DNA from: Hyalella azteca
Taxonomy: Eukaryota; Arthropoda; Malacostraca; Amphipoda; Hyalellidae
Direction of reading: 5' to 3'
Length of the DNA stretch: 64,000 nucleotides
NCBI RefSeq assembly: GCF_000764305.2
Contig: NW_025931366.1
Span: forward strand, 87,070-151,069
Of this stretch, positions 40,281 through 53,534 are shown one piece after another. Both the position numbers and the translations under genes were made by a program. Position 1 is the stretch's first letter; every line of letters begins with the position of its first letter. Under the pieces are notes generated by a model that searched no databases, was not told where the DNA came from, and saw only the letters and a list, made by a program, of their open reading frames with translations.

Positions 40281-40548
40281 TATCTCTAATCACCTACGAA
40301 TTTCCAGCCTCATTATAAGCAGCAGACAAAAAAAAACGCAGTCATCCTGCCAAGTTAAAAAAATTCAGCCTCAGCATCGCAATAACTCCTAATTAGGCCT
40401 CACTTACCGAAAACTTTCACTAAAAACGTTAATTCCGAGTAAATTTCTTAGAAACAACGTTTAATTGCCTTTATTTAAACATTAGTTTCGAGCCCAAATT
40501 TATTGTGTCGGTCGTCAAAGCTGCCATACGAAACGAGACATTTGATCT

Positions 40549-40950
40549 TATTAAAGTAAATGAGATATTCAAAATTATTATCAAAGTAACTGAGATATTC
40601 AAAATTATTATCAAAGTAACTGAGATATTCAAAATTATTATCAAAGTAACTGAGATATTCAAAATTATTTTCAAAGTAACTGAGATATTCAAAATTATTA
40701 TCAAAGTAAATGAGATATTCAAAATTATTATCAAAGTAAATATCTAAGTAAATGAGATATTCAAAATTATTATCAAAGTAAACGTGATATTCAAAATTAT
40801 TATCTAAGTAAATGAGATATTCAAAATTATTATCAAAGTAAACGAGATATTCAAAATTATTATCAAAGTAAACGAGATATTCAAAATTATTATCAAAGTA
40901 AATGAGATATTCAAAATTATTGTCTAAGTAAATGAGATATTCAAAATTGT
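40549..40950. repeat. 30-bp tandem array
   Basis: About thirteen units of GAGATATTCAAAATTATTAT plus CAAAGTAAAT. The ten-codon unit produces long but meaningless frames on both strands. Confidence 0.96.
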
Positions 40951-42291
40951 ATGATAGTATTGTAATTTCAGCCAAAATTGTTGAGGTGAAGTGAAATAGG
41001 GTATAATGGTCGAATTTTGTACAGTTAACGATAGTAGTGAAGACAGCGAATCATAAAGGATTAATTCCAAAAACATACAAGATAAATTTTTCAGTCTGGT
41101 CGCTATTCTGCATGAATTTTCGAATTTCAGCAAGACAAAAAAAAAAAAAATTTTAAAAAGCTGAAAAATCCTTAAAAGACCGAATAGAAACAATGGAGAT
41201 GGGCGTGTGAAATAAAAAATCCCACATTGATTAGTCATTACTCTACGAAGGAGTGCGAACGTAAATTAATTAATAATTTCATAAATGTAAATTTTCTACA
41301 CAATCATGATTAAAGCCAAATTTAATAAAGTAATTTTTTTGAATTGTCAACGGTCATCAGTACCCGAAGTCTTGAAATTAGATATTAGCTTTAGAGACTG
41401 TGCCGAGAACTGTACAACTCGGCGCTTTAGGCCGATCGAACTGTTAGAATTCATTCACCTCAGAGCCACTTTATACAGATTACCCGTCTTCTTGTCCGTA
41501 GTATATCAGTTTTGTTTCGATTAAGGTCACTCGCAAAGCCATGTTAAAGTTACGATCAGTTGCTAGGCCTTCAGAATCATGTACTTTGTGTTCAGTATAT
41601 TCTTAAAAGCTTCGATTTAATTTATATTCGTGATTTGTCATTTTGTCAAAATCTTGTTGCACTAGTCCTTTATTACAATATCTTTTTACAATGCCTCGGC
41701 ATTGACATACACAAAGAAACATTTATTAGCAAAGGTGATGTTCGCCTATGCAATATGAAAGGATGCGCATCAAGCACGGCCAACGCCAAGCTAAATCATT
41801 TAGCATGTTATTGCAAAAATATGTTGTTAAATTGAACTAAGTAGCCACAGAATAAGATGTACCAAATTCTTTCAGCATGCATTACTGGTAACGAGACAAC
41901 CACGTAAACAAGCTATCAATAATGCTAGTGTATACACACACACACACAATATATATGAAGAAATGCACCATAACACCATAGCACCAAAAATACAACTACC
42001 TCTGTGATCCAAAAATGCTCAGTGTAGTAATCTGGAAGTAAGAATAGAAGATACCGCAGACGATCATGACTTCATCATCAAGAACGCTGTCACCAATGAT
42101 AACCAAAACGGTAAACATAAATTATGGCGTGTTACAATACGCACTCATCTACGGGCACCCATAACAAAAGAATAAATACACCTCAAAGTACTCAACATGA
42201 TGATAAAGTTATAGACAACAACAACTGAGCAGCTACTTTATGTTGCAGGCAACTTCATGCAAAAAGATAACTTATTTGCATCAGGCATCAG

Positions 42292-42360
42292 ATGTTGAAA
42301 TAACGTTGATTAAACGTGATTTTAACGAAATAAAATCATTTTCAACGTTGTTTCAACGCC
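42292..42360. mobile_element. Short palindromic element with TTGAAA-AACGTTGA ends
   Basis: Left arm ATGTTGAAATAACGTTGAT, right arm TTTCAACGTTGTTTCAACGC, inverted. Same motif as 48327-48395. Confidence 0.6.
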
Positions 42361-42369
42361 GTTTGCCTG

Positions 42370-45300
42370 CAAGGAAAAATGATCACGCGTGCACTGTAGT
42401 AAAATACAAGCGCAACATTAAACGAACTTACTGCGTGTGCTGCTGCGAGCTACGCTGAAGACCTCTGCGCCGCCCATTACACAGCCAGCAACTCCGACAA
42501 CCTCTTTGTTCTTCTTCAAATTACTATTCAATATTATTCTTGGCTATAGAGAATACTGTTCTAGGCCGATTTGTCCTCGCTTACATAAACATTTTTGTGA
42601 GAGATGACAAGGAAGAAAAACCTAGTTGTAATGACATTCAAAATATTTCCTATTTAAAGTCTAGTGTAAGCGTTTATTGATTTTAATCGATAACAAGATC
42701 AAATGATATGGAAGATCTTTAGATAACTTCACTTATTCGAAATTTGAACAGGGAGCCGATATATTCAAATTATTTCTCACATTTCATCAACTCTATTTGC
42801 AATATTTGATCCAAATAATAGAAAAAGTAGATAATAACATGGATATATTTTCCATCAATCGAGGTTTCACTGTTTTTCAAGCGTTATCTTGTGATATTTC
42901 ACGTTAAAAATAAATCGCGTCATCTAGACTAGAGTGTGCTTAAATCTTAAAAAAATCTCAATAAAATGGAAAATTATGAATTTTTCAGGTTTAGGATGAG
43001 TTTTATGCGAGGAGAGAAGAACATGAGTAGTCGGAGTTGCTGGTGGCTAGGGCATAGCACTAGTAAGCCAATAGGCCGGCAGTAGTGATCACTAGCTATA
43101 GGCTCTAGTGCTAGAACTAGGCAGCGCTATATACTGCCATCGATCTCACTCACAATCTGTGGACAAAAAGAAATAAAGACAACATGAAATATTTTGAGAT
43201 CAATCAATGTTAATGAGAATCAAGCAAACGACAAACGAATCGAAATCAATATTGTGATCAGGTTTTGCCAGCGTTAATCAAGTTTATTCAGGAATGATCT
43301 AAAGGAAACCTAGCAATCAGAAAAAAATCAATATTAATTTCCAGTTCTAGAAGGTGAAGAACGCTAATCAACTGTATTAATTTTTTGATCGCGAAGCATC
43401 TTCTACATTTAAAAACAATCACTCATCACTCATCACAATCGAGACAATTAAGATCAACATATCGTTATAAGATCAATAAAGGTTACTATTCTATTTCTTA
43501 TCTCAGAAGAATAGTTCAGTCAACCACTCGTAAATGTAATTCCCATCGCAACAGAATCATTCAGTCACGCACTTTCAAATAACAATTGCGGCAATAAACA
43601 GAATTGATTGCCGTGCGCTTGCAGAGATTGTCGCAATATCGGGTATCTGGTGAAAGATTATAGACATGTCGACACGCGCCCCAATTGTGTATTCAACGTG
43701 TTGAACGCAGCATCGACTAACAATACTTGGAGAGCGAGTGCGAGACATCAAACTGCCGTGAAAATAAGACTAGCACACCAAAATAAATCTAGAGAAAAGC
43801 GTAGGTTGACAGTTGACAAAGCTGCATCTTTTATACATGCACATTTAATACGCGAATCAACTTTTTTTAATGAAAACTATACCGAGTGTATAAACAGGAA
43901 TAAACTGTAATAATTAAGATACATTATCAATAGAAAATACACATTTAAATCACCTCCAATTAAATAAATCACCTTTTCGATTATTAATTATCTAACCGAA
44001 ATTCATCAATGTAATCACGATATACTCAACGTGCACGTTTCTTGAACGCAATAATTAGAAGGTAAATATGCCGGCTTCGGATAATCATAATCGTAATTTC
44101 AGAAATGTAAAGCGAAAATTTAACAAAATTGTAAAATCTAGTTTTTGATAGTAAACCACAGAAGTTTGAAGGTAGTTATTATAGTTACAATTGGGTGAAG
44201 ACATGGCAAGAAGTTGCGCTTTTGAAAGAGCCAAGATATAGGAGTTGCTTGACTCACATTTTACGTAGAAATAAAGTGCTAAACCAAAGCTCCCATAAAA
44301 ACAGAAAGATTCACTGAAAGCTCCTCTAACTTTGAAATACTCAAATCCGCCAAGCAATAAAATATAATTAATTAAATAAAATAAAATTAATATAAAATAT
44401 AAACGGCATTTTAATTTTCTTCGTGCGAACACAGGACTCGAATGCATTTTGTATGGAACATAATTTGGCAGTTATACCATAGACACTTCTAGACCTTGGG
44501 TCGTGCCAGCGAAACTATTCCACGTATAGCGACCTCAGTAAACATAGAGAACGATTTCTCTTCAGCGATTAATGGGTTTAGCTTGAAAAGCCGTCGGTAA
44601 TTAGCTGACGAAGCTACGAACTATTGTTGCTAGTTTGGACGCTGTTTCATATGCGCTACATGTTAACTTTAATTCAAGTTTGGCGATGAGAAAAAAACAT
44701 AAAATTAATTCATGGTTACGTATGCAATTAACGATCATGAACTATTCTTGCATCTTACAGAATATCTAGCACGTTAGGCGAAAATCAAAGTCGAAGTTTG
44801 AATATTGATCCTGGAAAATTTCATTGGACAAATTGAGCCTTCTAAGATGTTGTAATCATATCATTTTCAAGTCGAGCGTGGAAATTTTTGCTCCACGATC
44901 AACCGTTGAATTCCGCCACAGGATCTCACTTGCTTGCTCTGTAAACAACCTCATTCTAAACTTGGAAGATCATCTGACTACCTCAAGGCTGAGAGCGATG
45001 CGTCACACAGAAGTTTGTGTCATCAAAGTGGCACAAGAACCCAAAACTACGGAGCTTCAAGTGGCGGAAATTCCTTTCGAGTGAACTGATCAAATAGCGG
45101 TGTTAGAGTTACAAAATACAGGGGTATCTAATGCATAAATATCCATTACACGAATAATAAATTTATTAGTTAAGATGAATGAATTAAATCATCTTCAAGC
45201 AGTCCTCGCATTCGTTAAATAAATGATAAATACATGAATGAAGAGCGATTAAGCTCAATATTAAGCTCATATTTCATATTATGGAAGATCTAATATTGTG

Positions 45301-45650
45301 AATATTGACAATTCTACAATCAATTGTACAATTGTGTTTGACAATTGGCAATTGTGTTAAAGCCAATTAAAAATAAGCTTACAGAAGCAAGTGACATTAG
45401 ACAGCAGCTGAGAAAGAATTTTTTAAAATAAACTGTTAAATGTGCGTTGCATCATAAGACGAGTTTAAAGCTCAGACGCAGGCAGAGCACGACTAATTGA
45501 AGACTGTAGTACTGGAAACAGATGTGGCTATATGTGCGTTCATCCATATACTTTTGGTAGAATATACTGATATCCTTAATCCAAATAATATTATATAGGG
45601 GATATAGTACTCTCCACATGATATATTGAATACAGGGAACTTCATTCAAG
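42370..45650. other. AT-rich intron, no gene seen
   Basis: Only the family A fragment at 44556-44644 stands out. Reading frames up to 120 codons have intron-like composition. Confidence 0.55.
44556..44644. mobile_element. Family A element, fragment
   Basis: Contains GTTTAGCTTGAAAAGCCGTC, GGTAATTAGCTGACGAAGCT and ACGAAC, the conserved core of the family; the terminal repeats are degraded. Confidence 0.5.
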
Positions 45651-45655
45651 ACAGA

Positions 45656-45765
45656 AGGCGAGTGTGCAGGCGAGTGTGCAGGCGAGTGTGCAGGCGAGTG
45701 TGCAGGCGAGTGTGCAGGCGAATGTGCAGGCGAATGTGCAGACGAGTGTGCAGGCGAAAGCAGTG
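45656..45765. repeat. 12-bp tandem array
   Basis: Around nine units of GCGAGTGTGCAG, with a few GCGAATGTGCAG variants. Confidence 0.95.
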
Positions 45766-48326
45766 CAAGAGGATTCTCGCATCTCCGATTTGGCGGGAAC
45801 TTGTAGCTCAGAGAATTGCAGAGAAAGCCGTGTTCAACAATAAGGTAAGCAAATAATATCAAAGCAATATATTGAGAAGGTCAAGCTCCGAAATGTGGTT
45901 CTACGAAATAGTTCAGAATTAATTATTTGATAAATGTCCTAAAATGAAGGATGTTTGCTCTTTGACAACGGGAAATCAGTAATCCGAGAATTTAATACAT
46001 AAAGGATAAAAATGACGTTACCTATGACGGTAACGTCATATAACGTCATATGACGGTTACCTTAAAAATGACGCTGGTAACGAACTAAAACATTTTAATG
46101 CTAATAAATATTAAAATATTACAATTTAAATCTTCGTTACTGATACTGAGCAGTTTTTTTCAATGATATAGAGTATAATTTTATTGTCGACTGCTCCAGC
46201 GTTTTAATCAAGGGAGAAATTATGGACGATCATAGGCGGCCAGAATACGTCCAGCCTGACGCGACAGCTGGGACAGTTCAGATTTCTAGACGCCACAGAG
46301 CTGAGCATCGAATGGCTGCAGTAGATCCCACAAAGAATGCGGAATGCAATTAAAGCAATGGCATGCAATATAAAATTTGCCGAGCAATTGGAAGGGTGGC
46401 ATTTTATTTACGAATTTGTTTGAGGGCCTTTGCGTGTTGGTGTATAAATACTGAAACGAGTACGGTGGTGTGCAGTGAGGAGAAAATAGTGACATTAAAA
46501 GCAAATATGCCAATAAAAAACACGATTAGATGCTCGGAAATAACTGTTCATGACGCAATAAAAAAAACGATGGGTGTTAAGTTCAGCGCTTCGGATTTCA
46601 GTTCTAACAGCGTGTAAGGTTAATAGTTACATATTAGAAGGCCCCGAAAGGAAATTGTTCTTACGAGAGACTATACCGTGCGTTAGGTCAGTCGTTAAGA
46701 GAAGGTCCTACCGTGAACAACCTATTTCTAGGCCTAATTGACCTATTGCGCCTCTCTCCTGCTGTGCTTTGAGTCAACTTACACTGCCTTTATTGGTGAG
46801 CTGCTACATTAGAAAAATTGTATCCTAGCAATAAATTAGCTATTTCTGTTTCATGTAAATTGGTTAGAAAGTGATCATATATAGAATCTGTTGTGCAAGT
46901 GCTTAAGTGAGTAATATCAGTCAGTATGAAAGAATTTATTTCCAATATAGGGTTGCGGGTCACGAGAGTGAGCTGCCTCCAGGGCCGTGTATTCCAAGTA
47001 CTTGTTTGGACGGATCATCACGTGCTCCCTGGACCAGGGACGTGCAACGAAGTCTGTCATCCATTGTGAACTGTTGGACTGGGCACTCAGCTTGTCTAGA
47101 GTTGTTTCAATCTTTCTAGCAATACCGTTTTATTATTGTTCTTGTTCAATAAATTAGTTTTGGTGGCTGATGTTTGATGCACCTGCGTAACGAACCCGAT
47201 GAAGTACAAGACTTCATTAAACAGCGATAATCCAAAATGAAATGTTTTCTAGAAAATGAAGCGAAATAAAATTGACTAGCAACTCTACGGGAATTGATAC
47301 CAGCATTTAAATTACTTCTTGCAGGTGAGATTATGATAATTAATTAACAAAACATTTCAAGTCTAGAGAAAAATCTGTAATTTTCAACACATTTTACTAA
47401 TTTTCTTTCATTCCTAATTTTCGTTATGCATATCATAATACATAATAATAAAAATATTCCCTAAAAAGAGGAACATTATTCTTTTCAAAGAAATTTTCAA
47501 GGTATTCGTTTGAGCTTCAAATTTTCAAACAAAATTTCATTTTTTAAAAACTCTGAATGCCTCCGTTATGAAAAATATAATAAAGAACACACAATTAATA
47601 CCAAAACAAGTCTTTACAAAAATACAGACTTGAACACTGGATTTTCATAAACATTTCCTGACAGACCAAAGCGAATACAAGCGATCTGAATGTCAATGGA
47701 GTCATAAAGCGCACCCTATCGCATAAACTTCATCAACTAAATGAGGAAAAAAATTATTCAGAGAATAGAAAACAGCTTCTCACCCCGGACTAGGGGATTT
47801 TTTGAGTGAGGTGTATGCTCAATAACTTCGTTGAATTCTATATTTTCCTATGCAAATCTGTGGTCCTAACTCTTTGTAGGTTTTCGAATTTTTCAATTTG
47901 TAAAAAAGTATTTCGTCAATCATTAAAATATGAAATATATGATGCTTAAACTTGTTTATTCATGCATAATAATATGAACCGAGTCAATACATAGGACAAA
48001 ATTAGCATCAGTAAAATGAGCATATCCGCTGCACAGTATCTTAGAATCTTACCTTAAACCTACCTTGCGCTCAGTAGACGCGTAAGCTTCGTTGCACAAG
48101 TCACTTACACATCAGACAACGTTACCGGCGAGCTCATAAATTTTAAGTTAAGCTAACTTTACAGACCAAGTGGAAAAAATCACTGAAGCGAGAAAAATAT
48201 AGCCTGGAAGAAGCTGGAGCCCAGTCCCAATTCTTAACAAATATCGAAAGAAAAAATACATAATGAAGGTAAAGGTTAGACAACAGTGCATATATTTGGA
48301 CAAAATTTAAGAATTTTCCATGCAAA

Positions 48327-48395
48327 TGACGTTGAAACAACATCGATTAGGAGTTTTCCGTTGAAAAGCGTATAATCAACGTTATTTCAACGTCA
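48327..48395. mobile_element. 69-bp palindromic element, related to 42292-42360
   Basis: A 23-bp left arm (TGACGTTGAAACAACATCGA plus TTA) and a right arm that is its reverse complement at about 20 of 23 bases, around a 23-bp centre. No coding capacity. Confidence 0.65.
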
Positions 48396-48539
48396 GATGC
48401 CGGGTGGGGAGCCACCAAACACCAAAATATTAAGGGAAGTAAATACTGCGTCCGTAGCAGCATTGGAACACACAACACAGAGATATTTTAGGGATAAAAA
48501 GCCGCGTAGTAACACAGGATATGAGTAATGAGTGGGAAC

Positions 48540-48811
48540 ATATATGCGTGGCAGGATAAGAGTACGAGCAACTCACACGTGGAGTAGGAGTCGTTGGAGC
48601 ATTTATGAGTACCAGGATATGAGTACAAGCAACTCACACGTGGAGTAGGAGTCGTTGGAACATTTATGAGTACCAGGATATGAGTACAGGCAACTCACAG
48701 GTGGAGTAGGAGTCATTGGAACATTTATGAGTACCAGGGTATGAGTACCACGTAGGAACACAGGATACGAGTACTGCGTAGGAACACAGGATACGAGTAC
48801 AGGCAACTCAC
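48540..48811. repeat. 61-bp donor-edge array of exon 48908-48812
   Basis: Copies of CAACTCACACGTGGAGTAGG plus AGTCGTTGGA, the antisense of the exon's last bases and donor. Predicted copy junctions fall at 48699, 48638 and 48577, all with GTGAGTT; an unrelated short duplication interrupts at 48730-48800. Confidence 0.93.
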
Positions 48812-48908
48812 ACGTGGAGTAGGAGTCATTGGAGGACTGCGAGAGGGAGCGCGAGCGCGTGCGTCGCTTGCCCTTCGTCCCGCCCGATGGCGCGGCGCTC
48901 AGGTCCGT
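48812..48908 (-). CDS. AHCYL1: AHCYL exon: serine-rich regulatory tail (TRSRSLSQSSNDSYS)
   Basis: A 97-nt exon with a long T-tract acceptor (TTTTTTTTTCAG) and donor ACGT|GTGAGT at 48811; phase 0 in, phase 1 out. It encodes TDLSAAPSGG, then KGKRRTRSRSLSQSSNDSYST, closely matching the IRBIT phosphorylation region (vertebrate form RRSLSRSISQSSTDSYS), whose multisite phosphorylation controls IP3-receptor binding. Splicing to 5685 gives [16 protein letters not shown], as expected for the family. The intron to that exon is about 43 kb. A 61-bp array at 48540-48811 repeats the exon end with donor; the copy at 48638 is in frame and open. The exon before it must end in phase 0. Confidence 0.93.
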
Positions 48909-48911
48909 CTG

Positions 48912-51900
48912 AAAAAAAAAATTAATTACTGGTACACTTCGTTGCATAGTCAATAATACTACTGCATTTCAAAATATCTAAATATTATCTATGATAATTT
49001 TAGAGTTCTTCTTTATGTATAATGTTTCTATTACAACATACACGTACACATTCTACTGAAGAAGGAATAATTGCATTGTTAGTTTGTGCTGAATTAGTGA
49101 TGGAAGATAATTTGAAAAAGATGCTTTTCCGTTGAGAAAGAAAGAACATAAGTTTCGGCTGCAGCGTTTCAGACGGTAAAAAATTACGAAAAATCTGACG
49201 TTAACATTTAAACATGAACGCAAGAAAATCGAGAGTATAAATGATAAACTGTTTGTCCTCCTCCTCATGAAGAGTCGGTCCAAGATGGTGAAAAAAAACA
49301 GCCCCAAGTTTTGATTAAAATGCTGCAAGTTTTCGGAAAACTTTTAGCTCGCTTAAAACTAACGGACTTCCACAGAGTTCAAGATTGAAAAATGCATGCA
49401 TACTAAAAATCTTCATTCAATTCTTGGTCAATCCATATATTGGGCGGCCAGGAGTAAATAAACTTACGTCAAAGAATTGTCGTCACAAACCAACAGCGCT
49501 TTTTTGCCATCCCAAAGATTTAGTGAGAGGATCAATTTTGGTAAATAACATTACTTGGCGTCTGAGGTCCACGTGTGACAGAATTTTCCCCAACAAATTT
49601 GAGCCTCGCAAAAGGTACGGAATAGTGTGAGCCTTGGTAATATTATTACGGTCACACTATAATCAGCATGTAAATAGTTTATCAAGATTATTCGAGATTA
49701 ATAGTCGGGAATTGGTTCGAATAAATAACTCGCAGCTCCGAAAAGCTTCTGTCATACGTTCTATTGCAGATGAATTTTAACTTGAATATTACAGCGAATT
49801 TCTATTAAGAGAAATACCATCTGAGGACTGATTCATGAGCTGCCTTAGCTTCTTGTAAATGGTGCTGCAAGATGCATGTCAGTTTACTACATTCCATTTC
49901 ATGCATTCCCAGTGAAAATTTACAGACGCTTAAGACGAGTACGTCAAGTGCCTGTTGGGCTAAGGAACGAGCCTTCACCTCGATCCCATTCCCAGGAATA
50001 CCATCAAGAAAAAAATACGGTACAAGGCACAGTTCATATTTGTATAGATGAAGAGTGGTAAGGTGAAAGTTTTGCAGCGACCAGTCTCGTAATGAAGGTC
50101 AAGGTCGTCAAGATGACAGCAGTAACGCGGTCAACGAGCAAGGGATGTTAGCTGCAATATTTGTTATAGCTCTTAATGCTGAGCAAAGAATCGTGAATTA
50201 AAGATATTCATGTCAAAGTTATGGCATATTGATTGAATTGATGAACTATATATTGATTGAATTGATGAAATATGAAAAATTTGGAATGAGCGCTTCTGCC
50301 GGAATACGTGTAATTTTTGATAGGCAAGCATCTTCCAAATGAAGTAATTAAACATGATAAAGAAAAGTATTTCATGCTTTTCAACTGTGATTTATAATTG
50401 ATGATATTTATAATATTATAATCTATTATAATATATATATGGCAACCGTCAACTGAAACAACTAATTAAATCCCAATTAATAATCTATCCTAAACTGAAG
50501 TTCGATGGTGAATTCCGCCCAAATTGGGGCTCAGGCTACTTCATTTACGAGGACATCGAACTTACGACAACTTTAGTGCAATATAATTGTATATTTTCAA
50601 CTGAGAAACGGAATAAAAAAGCCTTCGTAGCTTTGTATTTCAAGTTACCGTAGGTTTTGTATTTTTATTACCACATTACTCAGAGCTTAATTCTAGTTTC
50701 ATGCACATTTTCCAGCTCTTTTTATCACTGAGCTAAAACAATGAAATTCAATTTCACAACGATTACGAAAAGAATTTTAGCACTCAAGCTCACTTCTCAG
50801 TCACACTAAACCAATTCTGGCCGTTTCTGCGAATCTTACTAAATAAATACCATAAAATAAATTAAAATTTGTGACGCTTCAAAGCCTTGGGTCGCAATTT
50901 ATTATCGTGATGAATGTTTTTGAAGATTGAAAAAAAGCTCAGCCGAGTCCGTAGAAACAAAAAATATAAATTGAGCGTGGATACACGTATACATGGTGAC
51001 AAATTCATGTCCCAACCGATATGAAATAGCGAAATTATTGTCGAAACATTTGTTATGGATCTAGTCTGTATGCATTCAACGCGGCATATTGCAAGCTATT
51101 GTTCGCAACCAACGTTTGTGCTCGCTAGTCACACCCAGAATATTGTTCAATTTTGCAGAACGAAAAAGATTTATTCGGGAAAAAAGCGCAAAATTTGTGT
51201 AGTAATTGTTGTGTAATTATTAATTTCCTAGCTTCCACAAGTGCCGCTAACAAAATTTAATCTGAAAGTTAGGCGCTTGCAGTAGTCACGGGGCTGCACG
51301 ATGCTTGATATAGTTTGAGATGTTCGGTTTACTAAAATATGAAGGAAGTTTGGGATTTTCCATTTAAGTCACTCGGGGATAATTGTTACTTGACCTCATA
51401 TATAGGTTGTTTCGATCAATCCATCTTCATATGTACAATCTCTAACGGACAAACTTCCCAAACAAACGAGAGAATAAAACAGTAGTTTTTCTGCTCGTGT
51501 AAAGTCATATTCAGCTTACGTAAACATCGATGGTAGGGTACATGCGTGACTTTACAACAATAGCTACGATACATTGGGAGCCCATGCAGTGCAGCATCCA
51601 CATGCCTGCATAAAAACTTCATGGACGAATTTGGTTGCTCAAGAGGCATGAGAAGTGACCGCTTCATGATCAATCTACATGTTTAGACAACTTCCACAAA
51701 CTAAAGGACTTAGGAAAAATTTATGCCGCAAAAATAGGATCCAGATGAGGCCTTGGTTGATGAGCATATGGACAGATAAGCATGTGAAATTATTGATGAC
51801 TTATTAATGAAGGTTATTTGAAGTTCCTTCTAGTTATGGCAATATAGTGTTTCCGTTAAAGTGAACTGTGATTCTTCGTGCAATTTCAGATGGCGTTCGT

Positions 51901-52480
51901 AATCTTCGCATTCAAAATTTTTCGAATGCGATTCAATTTAAAGCTGCTGCGAAACAACATGTTTGAACTAAAACGTTCGCTATAACAGAAATTATCTTTT
52001 CGGCTCAAATTAAAAAATATATAGATTCATTTCCAAGAAAGGCCGAACTTTCAATTCGGATATTTCAAGGAAACCTAATGTCTATCAATTGTAAATATAG
52101 AATCAAGCAAAAGAAAGTCTCGTGGCACTGGAAATATAAAATTCAAGTCCTCATGAAGGAAATCAATGAAGAGCACAACAAATAAATTCCACGCTTTTGA
52201 AGAAAAAAACTATAATAAAAATAATGAAATTAACATAGGTGGAAATATACAAGACAAACCGTCCAAAAAAGCTGGGAGTTGCAAGTTTGACTTAATATTT
52301 AAAAAGTTGAAGTACTTCCTCAAAAAAAAAAAATCTGTAAATAATAGAAGGCCGACCATTTGGTATTAAGAAGCAAGCGATAACACAACCTCGGTTCTTG
52401 AATGCGAGAGTCGGAAAATCTGATTTGAAATTCAATTTTAACTTGCCCCATGCAATCAAAGTGGGATAAGTAAGCGCTGA
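48912..52480. other. AT-rich stretch between AHCYL exon and long ORF, nothing recognised
   Basis: A TATA-rich patch lies near 50410-50445. If 53401-52532 is the first exon, this is its intron. Confidence 0.55.
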
Positions 52481-52531
52481 AATTCAGCCTCAGCCACATG
52501 ATGAAGCTGGACTTAAGCAATCAAAACTCAC

Positions 52532-53401
52532 TGTTTGAATTTCATTCCGTGCGTTTATCGGTGAATTTGTTGCTTTCGAGGTTTTATGATGACTTGAAGA
52601 CGACCGAAGAGGAAGTAGCGGGGGAGGTAGTGGGGGAGGTGAAAGAGGTGCTGCAATGATAGTGTTACGAAACGAACATTTGCGGCCTGCGTCTTTGCTA
52701 ATGCTGGCGATTGTCGCGTAGATATTGAAGGCAGGGTCACCAATTTCATCTTCAAGCGAAGAGCGCTTGTTAAAAGCAGCACAATCTTCCATACCTTCAC
52801 AACTGACGCATTTCTCGAGCTTTCCACTGCCCAATCTACGACCAGTTGAGTCCCTTACAAGGTTATTAAAATTACAGTCTTTAGCGTCGACTCCCAAGCG
52901 ATTCATCGAGTCGGCATAAAGATATTCAGTCTCGCTAGAAATTTCGCGGTGACGAAACGCGATGCTTTTGGGAACCGAAGAAGATTCACCAAGTTTTTTT
53001 ATGGAAGCTTCAGTTTGTTCGTCGCTGAGGCGCTCCCCAAGGGTCGAGTAATTGCCCCGATGGGGAGGAAATTTTCCCCTGAAATTGAAATTATCGCGCC
53101 ACGTTTTGGCTGGAGACTGACTGCTCTGCCCCCACTTATTGCCAAGATTGCCCCACTCGTCCTGACCTGAGGAAATTTCTAATTCGTCGAGGATTGCGTA
53201 CGATGGCGAAGATGATTTCGGCACCGCCATGGCAGGTCGCGGACCCGAAGAAGGATGCAGAAAAGAAGGCTCAGGAAATGCCATTTTGAAGTTGGGTAGT
53301 GAAGAGATGGATTGGGAATTAGGAGACTTAGAAAATTGGGGAGACGAAGAATGAGGACGAGTGGGCCGTCCTCGTAAAGTGAGAGTGTATGATAAATTCA
53401 T
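52532..53401 (-). CDS. 290-codon proline/serine-rich exon, possible long AHCYL N-terminus
   Basis: The longest convincing frame in the window. It starts at an ATG with an in-frame stop immediately upstream. It remains open 13 codons past a good donor (CAAACA|GTGAGT at 52531) that would end it in phase 0 and join in frame to 48908-48812. The protein is low in hydrophobic segments. It is rich in Ser and Pro near the start (RPTRPHSSSPQFSKSPNSQ), has a central part with GERLSDEQTEASIKKLGESS, two Cys in EKCVSCEGMEDC, and a proline run APLSPPPLPPPLLPLRSSSS near the end. I recognise no domain. It is either a long N-terminal exon of AHCYL or a nested single-exon gene ending at about 52490. No signal peptide or membrane span is seen. 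Confidence 0.55.
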
Positions 53402-53534
53402 TCAGGCTCAGGATCTATTGATTGTGTTATTCGGATCAGGAGCAGGAGAGTAAAGGACTGAAGGCAGGTATAATTTAGATTTTAGAGCTTCACTGTAGAA
53501 TTAATAAATTATACGGTTATTTCGAAGATAAATG

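Noticed and set aside
40475..40975. 166-codon minus-strand frame of repeated NNFEYLIYFD units
   Set aside because: It is the translation of a 30-bp minisatellite; frames are open on both strands because the unit is divisible by three.
45452..45862. AHSPAHSPAHSP repeat protein
   Set aside because: Translation of a 12-bp array; the opposite strand is equally open.
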